Under the pieces are notes generated by a model. The model saw only the letters and a program-made list of their open reading frames with translations. It searched no databases and was not told the origin of the DNA. Positions 33,024-41,512 of a DNA stretch of 64,000 nucleotides are shown one piece after another (the first letter of the stretch is position 1; every line of letters begins with the position of its first letter). The position numbers were made by a program, and so were the translations under genes. This DNA is from Phycocordibacter sp964398865 (GTDB lineage Bacteria; Patescibacteriota; Minisyncoccia; Phycocordibacterales; Phycocordibacteraceae): the NCBI GenBank assembly GCA_964398865.1, contig CAYNOO010000001.1, positions 62,001-126,000 on the forward strand, given 5' to 3'.

Positions 33024-34964
33024 TTAATATTGCTGACACTGAATGAGCGCTGTATTCGCTTCCGTTGTCATTCCATCAAGAAGTGTTTTTGACGCGTCAC
33101 GATCGTTATCGAGCGCGGCAAGGTCAGATTGGGTGTGGATTGTGCCGTATGCGCCAAATTCGCTATATGCTTGAGCAAGAGAATTTATTTCGGCAGATGT
33201 AGCTGCGTTTTCGATTTGAGTCTGTAGCGATTCAAGAGATGCAGATGTTGTTTGTGAATTATCGAATGCGATTGATTGCAAGGCTATTTGGGGTGCGATG
33301 ACAGTTTGTACTGTCGAAGACGCCTGATTGAACTGTATCGTTGCCCCCGCGACATCGATACCAACTCCCCCTCCTTGCCCAATGAGGGTTTGGTAGCAAG
33401 CTTGCACCGCGGAGTAAGCGCTTTTTGTGCTTTCCAGATTGAAGAGCATAGCGGCAAGAGTGACTTGGTATGCATATTCAATTTCAAGAGCATCGTTCAC
33501 ACTGTTGCGAAGGGTAGTTTGTGCTTGCGAAATGAGCGCACCCTGACTATTCCCCGCCACGCTATCCAAGTACGAACCTTGCCCGGTCGAACTCTTTTGA
33601 GAAAGTCCACTCAAACCTTTAAGGCTCGTGAACGCTTGCTGCGCAAGTTGCGCGAAGAGCGAATCAACCAAGTCTCCAATCTCACTTGCACGTGCCTGCT
33701 GTTCATACCCAGCTCTGACTCCTGTTTGGAGCGTGTCATTTGCAACAGTTGCAGGTCCGACGATTCTGTATCGTACGCACTGCTGAAGCGGTTTCCCTGA
33801 TCCGCCCGGATCAAGACACTCTATTTTTGGTAGAATGCCCTCAGCCTGCTGGTTGAGTTGTTGTTGTTCAGTGAGTCTACTTGCTATACTCGTGCGCTCT
33901 TGCCCTGTTGCTGCTAATGAAGCTCCTACTGGCGTGCATTGTGGGTGATACACCAACGTGTTCATGAGCATCGCGAAGCCTCCTTTAGAAAAATCCTTTA
34001 AGAACTCATCCGTTCCTTGCACCGGGCATCTCAGCGAGGATTGTGTGTCGGCTTGATATTGATCATTAACTTGACGCTGCACTCCGGGTAAGAGCTTGGG
34101 GTCAAGCCCGCTGTTAGGGAGAACGTTCTTTATAAAATCCATGTGTATTGCATCACTCAATATCGCGTTGTCGTTCGCGAGATTTTGGGAATAGATTGGA
34201 AGACCGCCGTTTCCCGTATTTGAATCGGCAATGACGGTTTTGGAGAAGTCCGCAGCAAATGCATGACTCGTTTGTCGAACTAAAACATTTTGAACGCAGG
34301 TAACGTCAAGCTGTGTATCCTGATCAGTTTGTATCTTTTGCGTGTTTCCTTGAATTCTTTGTGAAGTGCTTCGCACCTGAGCATCATTAACCGGCACTTC
34401 GCTCCCACCGAGCGCGCCAGTCACCACCCCTAAAGGACCGCCCGTAACGCTCCCAAGAGTACTACCCAAGTTACCTCCGAGGAGGTTTCCAAGAGACCCG
34501 CTGATGTTTCCGCCGCCGAGCAAGTTGCCGGCTATATTTCCCAAGCTGGAGCCGTTGAGGATGCTGCCAATGTTTCCGTTGCCGCTAAGTAAGCTAGAAA
34601 TAATCTGACCCGCCTGACTTCCTCCGGTGATGGTGCCAATGACCCCGCTTATATTCCCTCCTTGGATACTACTTAAAAGAGAACTGATATTGAATCCTTG
34701 AGGAAGCTGTCCGAACATGCTTGAACCGATACCTCCGAGCGATCCTCGCGCATCTGATTTACAGCCTGCAACCTCTCCACTCTTGGTGCCGCTCGTAAGA
34801 TCAGAGAGTGGGGTTACCGTATCCAAATTTAAAGTTTCTTGAGGGAGAGGTGTGATTGGTCCTAAGTCATCAAAAGGAAGAGCTGTGATGACATCATCAG
34901 CATGTGTTACTGCTGGCAACGTAGTTACGAGAATCAGGGCGAAGATTAAGAAAATGTTTTTCAT
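33024..34964 (-). CDS. Secreted Gly/Ser/Leu-rich protein of the secretion cluster
   Basis: A 646-residue protein with a signal peptide (MKNIFLIFALILVTTLPAVTHA). Residues 75-190 are low-complexity with repeated LLGGGNISGSLGN-type units rich in Gly, Asn, Ser and Leu. The rest is helical with scattered cysteines and long Gln-rich stretches. It lies two bases before the VirB6-like gene and overlaps the previous gene by four bases, so it is translated as part of the operon. Its position before VirB6 suggests an extracytoplasmic partner, similar in place to VirB5-type minor components, but no homology is visible. Confidence 0.6.
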   Translation of the reverse strand: MKNIFLIFALILVTTLPAVTHADDVITALPFDDLGPITPLPQETLNLDTVTPLSDLTSGTKSGEVAGCKSDARGSLGGIGSSMFGQLPQGFNISSLLSSIQGGNISGVIGTITGGSQAGQIISSLLSGNGNIGSILNGSSLGNIAGNLLGGGNISGSLGNLLGGNLGSTLGSVTGGPLGVVTGALGGSEVPVNDAQVRSTSQRIQGNTQKIQTDQDTQLDVTCVQNVLVRQTSHAFAADFSKTVIADSNTGNGGLPIYSQNLANDNAILSDAIHMDFIKNVLPNSGLDPKLLPGVQRQVNDQYQADTQSSLRCPVQGTDEFLKDFSKGGFAMLMNTLVYHPQCTPVGASLAATGQERTSIASRLTEQQQLNQQAEGILPKIECLDPGGSGKPLQQCVRYRIVGPATVANDTLQTGVRAGYEQQARASEIGDLVDSLFAQLAQQAFTSLKGLSGLSQKSSTGQGSYLDSVAGNSQGALISQAQTTLRNSVNDALEIEYAYQVTLAAMLFNLESTKSAYSAVQACYQTLIGQGGGVGIDVAGATIQFNQASSTVQTVIAPQIALQSIAFDNSQTTSASLESLQTQIENAATSAEINSLAQAYSEFGAYGTIHTQSDLAALDNDRDASKTLLDGMTTEANTALIQCQQY

Positions 34965-35716
34965 GTTTTCTTTTGAAGTGTTGTGATGCTTGCCAAGAGA
35001 ACCTCCATGCTGTTTGTAACGTAACTTTGTGCTTTGTTGAATGTGTCCACGTCAGAGAGAGCTACTATGGGGTCACCTTTCCAGCGCGCCATGTTCTCAA
35101 CTGCTTTTGCTAACGCACCGACACTCTTCACTGCCTCTAAGTGTTGTGGTGCGAGTTTTGCGGGCACTTCCATTACTAAAAGCGACGCGGCAATTTTTTT
35201 GTACAAGTCAGCAGTTTTTTGAAGTTCAGGCGTTCCGTTCGCGTTGTTATTTATGACGCTCTCGGTGAAGAGTGTGACTTCATATTTTTTTACTGTGCTT
35301 GCTTGGCTTACGATGACCGTTAAGAGCTTCACGTACGTATCCAATGATGTTTCATCGTTCACATTCAAATCATTGAGTGTGATTATCGGCACTATTGCGG
35401 GATTTGAAACATGTTTTTTTGTTAGCTCAGCAAGCATGGCGTCCCTTTCCGCTGCAGTGAATGTGCCACTTTGAGTCAGGTCAATATAGTTATTGTAGAG
35501 ATCTAGAGAAAGCGCCTCCGTGACATTGTCAGAGGGAGAACCAGGAGCAGAGCTTGAAACTTCACGCCAATCTTTGAGTGTTACTCCGCTCGGTAGCGAG
35601 TTTCCTTTGGGCTGATTTTGGAAATAATAGAAAGAGGCAGCTCCTATTACGACAAGCGCAAATATCACTGCGAAAAAAGACCCCCCCCATTTATTTCGGG
35701 CTTCCATTCTGCTCAT
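34961..35716 (-). CDS. Single-pass membrane protein, first gene of the secretion operon
   Basis: A protein of about 250 residues with one transmembrane helix (FFAVIFALVVIGAASFYYF) and a helical extracytoplasmic domain without cysteines. Starts at 35743, 35716 or 35707 are possible. A TATACT hexamer lies ten bases before the ATG at 35707 and one base before that at 35716. It opens the minus-strand secretion cluster and overlaps the next gene by four bases. A 13-bp hairpin containing the TATAAAGGACA motif lies just upstream. The function is not recognised. Confidence 0.55.
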   Translation of the reverse strand: MSRMEARNKWGGSFFAVIFALVVIGAASFYYFQNQPKGNSLPSGVTLKDWREVSSSAPGSPSDNVTEALSLDLYNNYIDLTQSGTFTAAERDAMLAELTKKHVSNPAIVPIITLNDLNVNDETSLDTYVKLLTVIVSQASTVKKYEVTLFTESVINNNANGTPELQKTADLYKKIAASLLVMEVPAKLAPQHLEAVKSVGALAKAVENMARWKGDPIVALSDVDTFNKAQSYVTNSMEVLLASITTLQKKT

Positions 35717-35728
35717 AAGTATAACCTT

Positions 35729-35757
35729 ACATATAAAGGACATAGTCCTTTATATGT
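35729..35757. promoter_or_regulatory. Perfect 13-bp hairpin at the secretion-operon promoter
   Basis: Arms at 35729-35741 and 35745-35757 (ACATATAAAGGAC and its complement) flank a three-base loop. The arm is the TATAAAGGACA motif that recurs in other intergenic regions. Its position just upstream of the first secretion gene suggests an operator, but no T-run argues for termination. Confidence 0.5.
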
Positions 35758-35790
35758 CTTTATGGGGATTAGCGGAGATACTATTTAAAA

Positions 35791-35820
35791 TAAAAAAACA
35801 CCTGTGATTTTAAACAGGTG
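35791..35820 (-). terminator. Intrinsic terminator for the small membrane gene 35855-36043
   Basis: On the minus strand CACCTGT pairs with ACAGGTG around an eight-base loop and is followed by seven T. It lies 35 bases after the stop of the minus-strand small gene and before the secretion operon. Confidence 0.75.
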
Positions 35821-35854
35821 CTTTCCCTAGCCGAATCAAATTTATTAGGAGTTT

Positions 35855-36043
35855 TTAGTGTCTACGTCCGAATGTTTTGTTCCAGACCCCCTTTCCTACC
35901 ATCCATACTACTAAAGCGTCCAGCGCAAGACCGAGAGCCTCTCTGTTTTCTTGAAGAAGTTTCCCGGCGCTTTCAGTAACTTCACCTGTCCCCCCAACGA
36001 ATGCCGGACCCAAGGAGCCCGCAGCCTCTATTAATTGCATCAT
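35855..36043 (-). CDS. Small amphipathic/membrane protein
   Basis: A 62-residue protein with a hydrophobic C-terminal helix (ALGLALDALVVWMVGKGVW) and a Gly-rich N-terminal part. It is unrecognised. A strong terminator follows it. It lies between two small membrane genes upstream of the secretion operon, so a linked function is possible but unproven. Confidence 0.45.
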   Translation of the reverse strand: MMQLIEAAGSLGPAFVGGTGEVTESAGKLLQENREALGLALDALVVWMVGKGVWNKTFGRRH

Positions 36044-36169
36044 ATGATTTCTAAGTAATTTTTATTAAATAACTCATTCCCAGCGCTCTATATGGCTAGC
36101 GTGAAGATTACGTGAGAATATTCACACCCTACCTCATAAAATACAAAAGTCAAGTTTTCGCCTCTTTTC

Positions 36170-36379
36170 TTAGCGCAAAGGAGCGTCTTGTCGTAAAAAA
36201 GCCTTATAATCAGGCATTTTTTCCTTAGCGGAGAAATGCGGAGCGGATTCTTGGTTCGCTTCAGGGTTTGAGGAGGCATATCCTAAAAATGCAGCTGCAG
36301 CCAGTGCTCCAAGCCCTATTAAAGTTGCTTTACGGGGATTTTTTACTACGTGGTTCCAACAATTTTCTATTCCACTCAT
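36170..36379 (-). CDS. Small single-pass membrane protein
   Basis: A 69-residue protein with one membrane helix (ATLIGLGALAAAAFLGYASS, about residues 18-37) between a basic N-terminus and a hydrophilic tail. It resembles the short DUF883-like helix-plus-anchor proteins only loosely. No family is assigned. It lies upstream of the 62-residue gene on the same strand. Confidence 0.45.
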   Translation of the reverse strand: MSGIENCWNHVVKNPRKATLIGLGALAAAAFLGYASSNPEANQESAPHFSAKEKMPDYKAFLRQDAPLR

Positions 36380-36462
36380 ATTTATTGAAAGGAGTATACC
36401 CTAAAAACAAAAAATAGTGACAAAATAAAGCATACTCTAATACGGCGAGCTATAGTGTGGGA

Positions 36463-37317
36463 ATGTTGAAGCGTTTATTCTCTCTTGCCTTCGTCATTTT
36501 TCTCTTCTCCCCTATTGCAGCGTTTGCTATAGGCGGTCCGTTCGGCGGACCTATGCTCAGTCCCCCGACGCCATGTATTGACCCTCCTGGTTCTTATATG
36601 TTTACGCTCGGTCCCCCTTCCGCTGGGGTATATAAATACATCCCCGGGGTTTCGGTCACATACTTATTTGGTCCTCCCAAGACTGTTGGTCAGTTGTTGT
36701 TGGGAAATTTTATGCCAGGAATATGTACAAAACCGGGAACACCGCCTGTCCCTGTTCCGGTGTTTGTTATTACAGCTGAGGGCTCAAGCGGTCCCGCTAA
36801 GCCCGTAACGCCGCCAAAGCCCGCACCCGCAAGAACGGAGTGCGTCGATGGCGCCTTCAATCTTTCAAGTAGTGCGGGTAAGGCACAAGGAGAAGCAAAT
36901 ATCCGACAGATTTTTTCCGAATCTGGAATCCCAGTGAATAAAGGTGCGTGTGGACTTAATAAAACTTTTCAGAGCACTGCGGGAGGTTGTACTGACGTAA
37001 GTGGATTGCAGTGCCAGGCAGTTTCATATTTGCAATCGCTCCAAACTCTTTGTGGTAAAAATTCTCTGCTTATCACCGGTGGCAGCGAAGCAGGGCACGG
37101 TAGCCATATCGTCGGCAACAAAGTGGACCTTTCGTCTGGGGGAGCGAGTTTCAATAATCAACTTTCACAATGTATTAAAAGCAATTTTACGTTTGATCCT
37201 TCACGAGGTGTTTGGGTAGATAGAAAGACAGGCTCTACGTTCCTTGCTGAAGGTGCAGGACAAACTAGAAATACGACAGGGGTTCACTGGCACGTGTGTA
37301 TAGGCAGAGGTTGCTAA
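36463..37317 (+). CDS. Secreted M15-like zinc peptidase domain protein
   Basis: A 284-residue exported protein with a signal peptide (MLKRLFSLAFVIFLFSPIAAFA) and a Pro/Gly-rich linker to about residue 130. The C-terminal domain carries the M15 zinc pattern: GHGSHIVGNKVDL supplies His and Asp and HWHV supplies the last His. M15 enzymes cut peptidoglycan peptides, so wall remodelling is likely. Conserved cysteines suggest disulfides. TATAGT at 36451-36456 lies six bases before the ATG, supporting this start over the GTG at 36457. It diverges from the secretion cluster and may be its associated wall hydrolase. Confidence 0.65.
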   Translation: MLKRLFSLAFVIFLFSPIAAFAIGGPFGGPMLSPPTPCIDPPGSYMFTLGPPSAGVYKYIPGVSVTYLFGPPKTVGQLLLGNFMPGICTKPGTPPVPVPVFVITAEGSSGPAKPVTPPKPAPARTECVDGAFNLSSSAGKAQGEANIRQIFSESGIPVNKGACGLNKTFQSTAGGCTDVSGLQCQAVSYLQSLQTLCGKNSLLITGGSEAGHGSHIVGNKVDLSSGGASFNNQLSQCIKSNFTFDPSRGVWVDRKTGSTFLAEGAGQTRNTTGVHWHVCIGRGC

Positions 37318-38111
37318 TGGAGTTCTTTCGCAATGGTGAGCCACGTCTCTAGACTCACGTCTTCGGCGCGAACACGCGCATCGAGCGCAAGATTTTCCCA
37401 CGCGCCTTCTACTTGAGTTGCAGGGAATTTCTTTTTCAAATTTCCTAAAAGCGTTTTTCTTTTCTGACCGAATCCGATTTTTAGAATTTCAAAGAATTTT
37501 TCTTCAGATATCTTTTTAAAATTCTTTCCATTAATTTCGGTGATAGCAAGAATTGCTGAATCAACCGATGGAGGTGGGTTAAAACTTCCTCTCGAAACTG
37601 TTTTTACGTATTTAGGAATGCCGTATGCTTTCACCGAAAGTGACAAAATGCTTTCTTTCTTACTTCGTGCAATTCTTTCTGCAACTTCTTTTTGTATTAG
37701 AAACGCGAGTGAGACGGGTTTATTTTTTGCAGTGAGGCATGAGCGAATGAGTTCTCCGGTTATGTAGTACGGAATATTTGCGGCGACTTTGTACGCGCCT
37801 TTCGGAAATAGTTTGTCGGGAGTTAGTTCTCTCGCATCTCCCTCATGAATCACTAATCGTGCGTCTCGGATCTCCTCCGCGAATCTCTCACAGAGAACAG
37901 CAACCATCGCCCGATCTTTTTCAACAGTAGTCACCGTTGCCCCAAGCGCGAGAATCTCCCTCGTGAGCATTCCTTTCCCTGGACCAATTTCTAACACCTT
38001 GTCTCCGGCTTTGATACCTGCGGCGCTCGCCACAGCGCTCGCTATCCCTATGTTCGTGAGCAAGTGCTGACCAAGCTTTGCCCCCCGAGGTTTTTTTCTG
38101 TTGTTCTTCAT
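37314..38111 (-). CDS. rsmA: 16S rRNA dimethyladenosine transferase RsmA (KsgA)
   Basis: RsmA dimethylates two adjacent adenosines near the 3' end of 16S rRNA in late small-subunit assembly. The SAM-binding motif is VLEIGPGKGMLTREIL (near residue 42), the acidic motif VTTVEKDR follows, and the catalytic NIPYYITGELI lies near residue 113. The C-terminal helical domain ends in a conserved NLKKKF region. The 265-residue length is normal. Its stop overlaps that of the convergent M15-like gene by four bases. Confidence 0.95.
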   Translation of the reverse strand: MKNNRKKPRGAKLGQHLLTNIGIASAVASAAGIKAGDKVLEIGPGKGMLTREILALGATVTTVEKDRAMVAVLCERFAEEIRDARLVIHEGDARELTPDKLFPKGAYKVAANIPYYITGELIRSCLTAKNKPVSLAFLIQKEVAERIARSKKESILSLSVKAYGIPKYVKTVSRGSFNPPPSVDSAILAITEINGKNFKKISEEKFFEILKIGFGQKRKTLLGNLKKKFPATQVEGAWENLALDARVRAEDVSLETWLTIAKELH

Positions 38112-38171
38112 ATTTTTATATTACTTCCACGTCTCACAATGCTCTGAAATATTCCGACTATAACTTTTAGA

Positions 38172-38211
38172 GCTCCAGAGACTATACGATTAATCGTATA
38201 GTCTCTGGAGC
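38172..38211. repeat. Perfect 40-bp palindrome without a loop
   Basis: Twenty bases beginning GCTCCAGAGACTATACGATT are followed directly by their exact reverse complement. It lies between the stop of the UvrD-type helicase gene and the start of rsmA, both on the minus strand. Neither side has a T-run, so it is not a standard intrinsic terminator. Confidence 0.9.
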
Positions 38212-38229
38212 AATTACCGTGGTGATGAT

Positions 38230-40164
38230 TTAGGATATGGTATTCATTTCTTCGCTATTCCAGAAAGGGAACGTTATCACGGTTCGAAGTTCCGGATCTA
38301 GTTCAGTGATAAAAACTGAAGCCGTATTTTCAGAACGTGTTCCGAATATCCTGCGCGTATAGGCGAAGAGTGCATAGACTTGTTTTTTCGCGCGAGTGAG
38401 CGCTACGTAGAAAAGCCTCCTTTCTTCCTCAGTGTCTACATCGTCGGATCCATCACGTTCATGTGGGAATAAACCTTCTTCTAGTCCTGCGATGAACACA
38501 GTGTCGAACTCTAATCCTTTCGCGGCATGAACTGTCATAAGCTTCACTCCTGCTTTTGGTTTTTCTAATTCATCTTGGTCTGATTGCAGCGCAGCTTCTT
38601 CTATCAATCGCTCGATGCCTGCGCCCGACGGAAGCCCATCATATTTCGTCGCAACAGTGACGAGCTCTTTCAGGTTTTCTAGCCGCTCGGCATCTTCAGG
38701 ACTGCCAGTTTTATACAAGCGCCACATCCCGCTCTCGGTTAGTGCGAAGTGTACTGCTTCTGACGCGCTCTTCTCTTCAATAGCTTTTAATATGCGCGCG
38801 AGAGTTTGGCGAAAGAGATGTACTTTTTCTTTTGCTGCCGCAGGCAGCCCCTCTTCCTGATTGTTAATAATCTTAGCGAGCGTCACTTTACCGATGCCTC
38901 GCGTTGGGGTAGAAATGGCGCGCGTTATGTCAGCGGCAGAGTCTGGATTCAGTGCTGCGCGGAGATACGCAAGTGTATCTTTTACTTCTTTGCGCTCAAA
39001 AAAGCGTACCCCCAAAACTTGATAGGGTACTGCAGCTTTCAGAAATGCTTCCTCCAAGACTCGTGATTGAAAATTCGCACGATACAAGACTGCAATATCT
39101 TCCGCAAGCAATCCTCTTTCTATAAGTAACTTGGATTCTCCTGCGATGAATGCTGCTTCATGGTTTTCGTCCGGGAAACCCGCTACGCGTATGTTTTCTC
39201 CGTCATCGTTTTTCGTATACAGTTCTTTTTCTCGGCGGTTTGTATTCTTTGCAATAGCATCGTTCGCTGCAGAGAGAATAGTTTTCGTAGAGCGGTAATT
39301 TTCTGTAAGCAGAAGCACTTCAGCGTCCGGGAACGCGGTTTCAAAATTCATGATGTGTTCGATGGATGCGCCCCGCCAGCTGTAAATGTTCTGATCAACG
39401 TCTCCTACTGCGGCAATGTTTCCGTGACGCGCCGCAAGAATCTTTACAATTTCGTACTGCACGCGGTTAGTATCCTGATATTCGTCAACGTGTATGTAGT
39501 CCCATGCGTTCTGAAAATGTTCGCGAGCAGGCGCGTGGTTCGTGAGCAGTGAGTGGGCTGTAAGGAGTATGTCGTCAAAATCTAGAGCCTTCTCTTTTTT
39601 CAGGATTGCTTCGTAGCGTCCCCACACCTCGCCTACTGCCTCATCAATGTAAGAGGAAGCGTGCTCCGCCTGGAATTCACGCTGACCTATCGCCTCTCCT
39701 TTTTTCCGGCTCATGATAGAAATCACACGACGCGGTTCGAGCTGTTTTGGGTCAAAGCCGGCTGCCGTTATGGCTTCTCTCATGGCGCGCGTAGAGTCGG
39801 CGCGGTCATAGATGGTAAAGCGGGCTGGTAGCCCCACTGCCCCATGGAATGCTTTTATGATTTCTAAAGAAAGACGATGAAACGTCCCAATGAAAGGGTC
39901 GTGCCGCGGGCGGTCATAAGGGGAAAGAGAGAAATCCGTATCTATGATCCGGCTCACGCGCTCCTTCATTTCTTTCGCTGCCTTATTTGTGAACGTGACC
40001 GCAAGAATCCTCTCTGGCGCTACCCCTGAACGGATGATTTCCGCTATACGGTGGACGATAACTCTGGTTTTTCCTGCTCCAGCGCCTGCAAGTATAAGGA
40101 GCGGTCCCTTCAGATGAGTTACTGCCTTCTTTTGGGTTTCATTTAGATGTGCAAGGTGATCCAC
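38230..40164 (-). CDS. UvrD/PcrA/Rep-type 3'-5' DNA helicase
   Basis: A superfamily 1A helicase for repair and removal of blocks from DNA. Motif I AGAGAGKTRV lies at residues 26-35, Ia AVTFTNKAAKEMKERV follows, motif II is VDEYQDTN, III is GDVDQNIYSWRGA, IV is LTENYRSTKTIL, V is VKLMTVHAAKGLEFDTVFIAG and VI is RRLFYVALTRAK. At 644 residues it lacks the long C-terminal extension of some PcrA proteins. TATAGT with TGC lies eight bases upstream of its ATG. Confidence 0.94.
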   Translation of the reverse strand: MDHLAHLNETQKKAVTHLKGPLLILAGAGAGKTRVIVHRIAEIIRSGVAPERILAVTFTNKAAKEMKERVSRIIDTDFSLSPYDRPRHDPFIGTFHRLSLEIIKAFHGAVGLPARFTIYDRADSTRAMREAITAAGFDPKQLEPRRVISIMSRKKGEAIGQREFQAEHASSYIDEAVGEVWGRYEAILKKEKALDFDDILLTAHSLLTNHAPAREHFQNAWDYIHVDEYQDTNRVQYEIVKILAARHGNIAAVGDVDQNIYSWRGASIEHIMNFETAFPDAEVLLLTENYRSTKTILSAANDAIAKNTNRREKELYTKNDDGENIRVAGFPDENHEAAFIAGESKLLIERGLLAEDIAVLYRANFQSRVLEEAFLKAAVPYQVLGVRFFERKEVKDTLAYLRAALNPDSAADITRAISTPTRGIGKVTLAKIINNQEEGLPAAAKEKVHLFRQTLARILKAIEEKSASEAVHFALTESGMWRLYKTGSPEDAERLENLKELVTVATKYDGLPSGAGIERLIEEAALQSDQDELEKPKAGVKLMTVHAAKGLEFDTVFIAGLEEGLFPHERDGSDDVDTEEERRLFYVALTRAKKQVYALFAYTRRIFGTRSENTASVFITELDPELRTVITFPFWNSEEMNTIS

Positions 40165-40172
40165 AGGGTTTC

Positions 40173-40178
40173 ACTATA
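40173..40178 (-). promoter_or_regulatory. Extended -10 box for leaderless helicase gene
   Basis: On the minus strand TGCTATAGT lies eight bases before the ATG at 40164, so the transcript would start almost at the start codon. Confidence 0.4.
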
Positions 40179-40276
40179 GCAGCCCGGATATTCCCCCGAT
40201 TCTTTTTAAGAAATTTTTTGTAAAAATGTCAATTTTTATGCTCTTTTTGGTTGTCCCCCTCATGATTTTTTAATGG

Positions 40277-40304
40277 TTGACGTAGATTTTCACTTGGGTA
40301 TAGT
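40277..40304 (+). promoter_or_regulatory. Promoter with -35 and -10 boxes upstream of LysM-M23 gene
   Basis: TTGACG (40277-40282) and TATAGT (40299-40304) are separated by 16 bases. A transcript starting near 40311 would have a leader of about 85 bases before the inferred start of the LysM-M23 gene. The surrounding 40165-40396 stretch shows no other gene. Confidence 0.5.
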
Positions 40305-40396
40305 GGACATACTACCGTAAGCGTCAGTCTCTTATATTGGCTTAACAGAGCCATTTCTCCTGAGACGTCCGTCCGGCTAACCCTGAGTGGGGAATA

Positions 40397-41500
40397 ATTA
40401 TAGAAACAAAACACGATAGCGCCCGCGAGCCAGCCCATGCAGGTTCCCGAGTTACACAAAGTAAGTATAGTTCGGTTTTTATTGCCGTCCTCATAGTCTT
40501 TTCATGCCTCAGTATCTTTAAAGTGGCGCACGCTGTTTCTCTATCTGATTTTTTCGGAGCGTTTACCTCCACTGCTGAAGACACGGCTTCAACATTGAGT
40601 TTTTCTGTTTCCAAGACTCCGGCACTCAAGAACGCCGTAAATTCTGACCCAAATCCGGCCAAGGGCGGTGGCGACATAACCATAGTTGGCGGCGTTGCGC
40701 TCGCAGCTGAAAGTGGTCCTGAAGGGACACTTGCCGATATACAGGATAAAAAGCCTGCATCAAATCAGATTTCCATATATGTGGTCCGTGTCGGAGATTC
40801 CCTCTCTGAGATTGCCAAGATGTTTAATGTTTCAAATAACACCATTCTCTGGGCCAACAACCTGACAAGCTTTAAGAGCGTACATCCGGGCGATACCCTC
40901 GTCATACTCCCTGTTACCGGTATAGAGCATGTCGTTTTGAAGGGTGAAACACTTGCCGGTATCGTCAAAAAGTATAAAGGCGACATGCAGGATGTGCTTA
41001 ATTTCAACAATCTTTCTTCAGGAGCGGCTCTGGTTGTTGGAGATACGATCGTCATTCCAGACGGTGTTGATGCACCATTGATTACTACATCTTCGGTCAA
41101 GACCTCTTCAACGGCGACTGAGAAGCTTATAAGTAGCGCGGGCGGACCTGTTATTTCAGGGTATTATTTACGCCCTATCATTGGGGGTAAAAAGACCCAA
41201 GGACTCCATGGTTACAACGGGGTTGATCTTGGAACACCTGTAGGCACTCCAGTCATGGCATCATGCCCCGGTACCGTGATGGTGAGTCGCGATTCTGGAT
41301 GGAACGGAGGGTATGGCGAGTACATCGTGATTCAATGTTCTAATGGTACGCAGACAGTGTACGGGCATCTTTCAAAGACGAGTGTATCGGCAGGTGCATC
41401 AGTGGTACAGGGGCAAGTCATAGCACTCTCTGGTAACACCGGTCGTTCCACAGGTCCACATCTTCACTTTGAAATTCGCGGAGCGGCGAATCCTTTCTAA
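40397..41500 (+). CDS. LysM plus M23 peptidoglycan endopeptidase, start codon unusual
   Basis: An exported cell-wall hydrolase. Two LysM domains (YVVRVGDSLSEIAKMFNVS and HVVLKGETLAGIVKKYKGD) bind glycan. An M23 domain carries the zinc and catalytic motifs HGYNGVDLG, YGHL and HLHFE. The first standard start codon in frame, a GTG at 40523, would delete the signal peptide encoded at 40463-40522 (SSVFIAVLIVFSCLSIF then AHA). No ATG, GTG or TTG lies in frame between the TGA at 40361 and 40523. Translation from ATT at 40397 or a nearby ATA is therefore proposed. Alternatively, one extra T in the T-run at 40476-40480 would join an ATG at 40437. Confidence 0.85.
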   Translation: MIETKHDSAREPAHAGSRVTQSKYSSVFIAVLIVFSCLSIFKVAHAVSLSDFFGAFTSTAEDTASTLSFSVSKTPALKNAVNSDPNPAKGGGDITIVGGVALAAESGPEGTLADIQDKKPASNQISIYVVRVGDSLSEIAKMFNVSNNTILWANNLTSFKSVHPGDTLVILPVTGIEHVVLKGETLAGIVKKYKGDMQDVLNFNNLSSGAALVVGDTIVIPDGVDAPLITTSSVKTSSTATEKLISSAGGPVISGYYLRPIIGGKKTQGLHGYNGVDLGTPVGTPVMASCPGTVMVSRDSGWNGGYGEYIVIQCSNGTQTVYGHLSKTSVSAGASVVQGQVIALSGNTGRSTGPHLHFEIRGAANPF

Positions 41501-41512
41501 TACTTCTTGAAA

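Noticed and set aside
36451..37317. M15-like gene as a lysozyme or VanY orthologue
   Set aside because: Only the zinc-ligand pattern is clear, so a specific enzyme name is not supported.
40229..40459. 76-residue minus-strand frame upstream of the LysM-M23 gene
   Set aside because: It overlaps a promoter and the signal-peptide region of the M23 gene, with no supporting signals.
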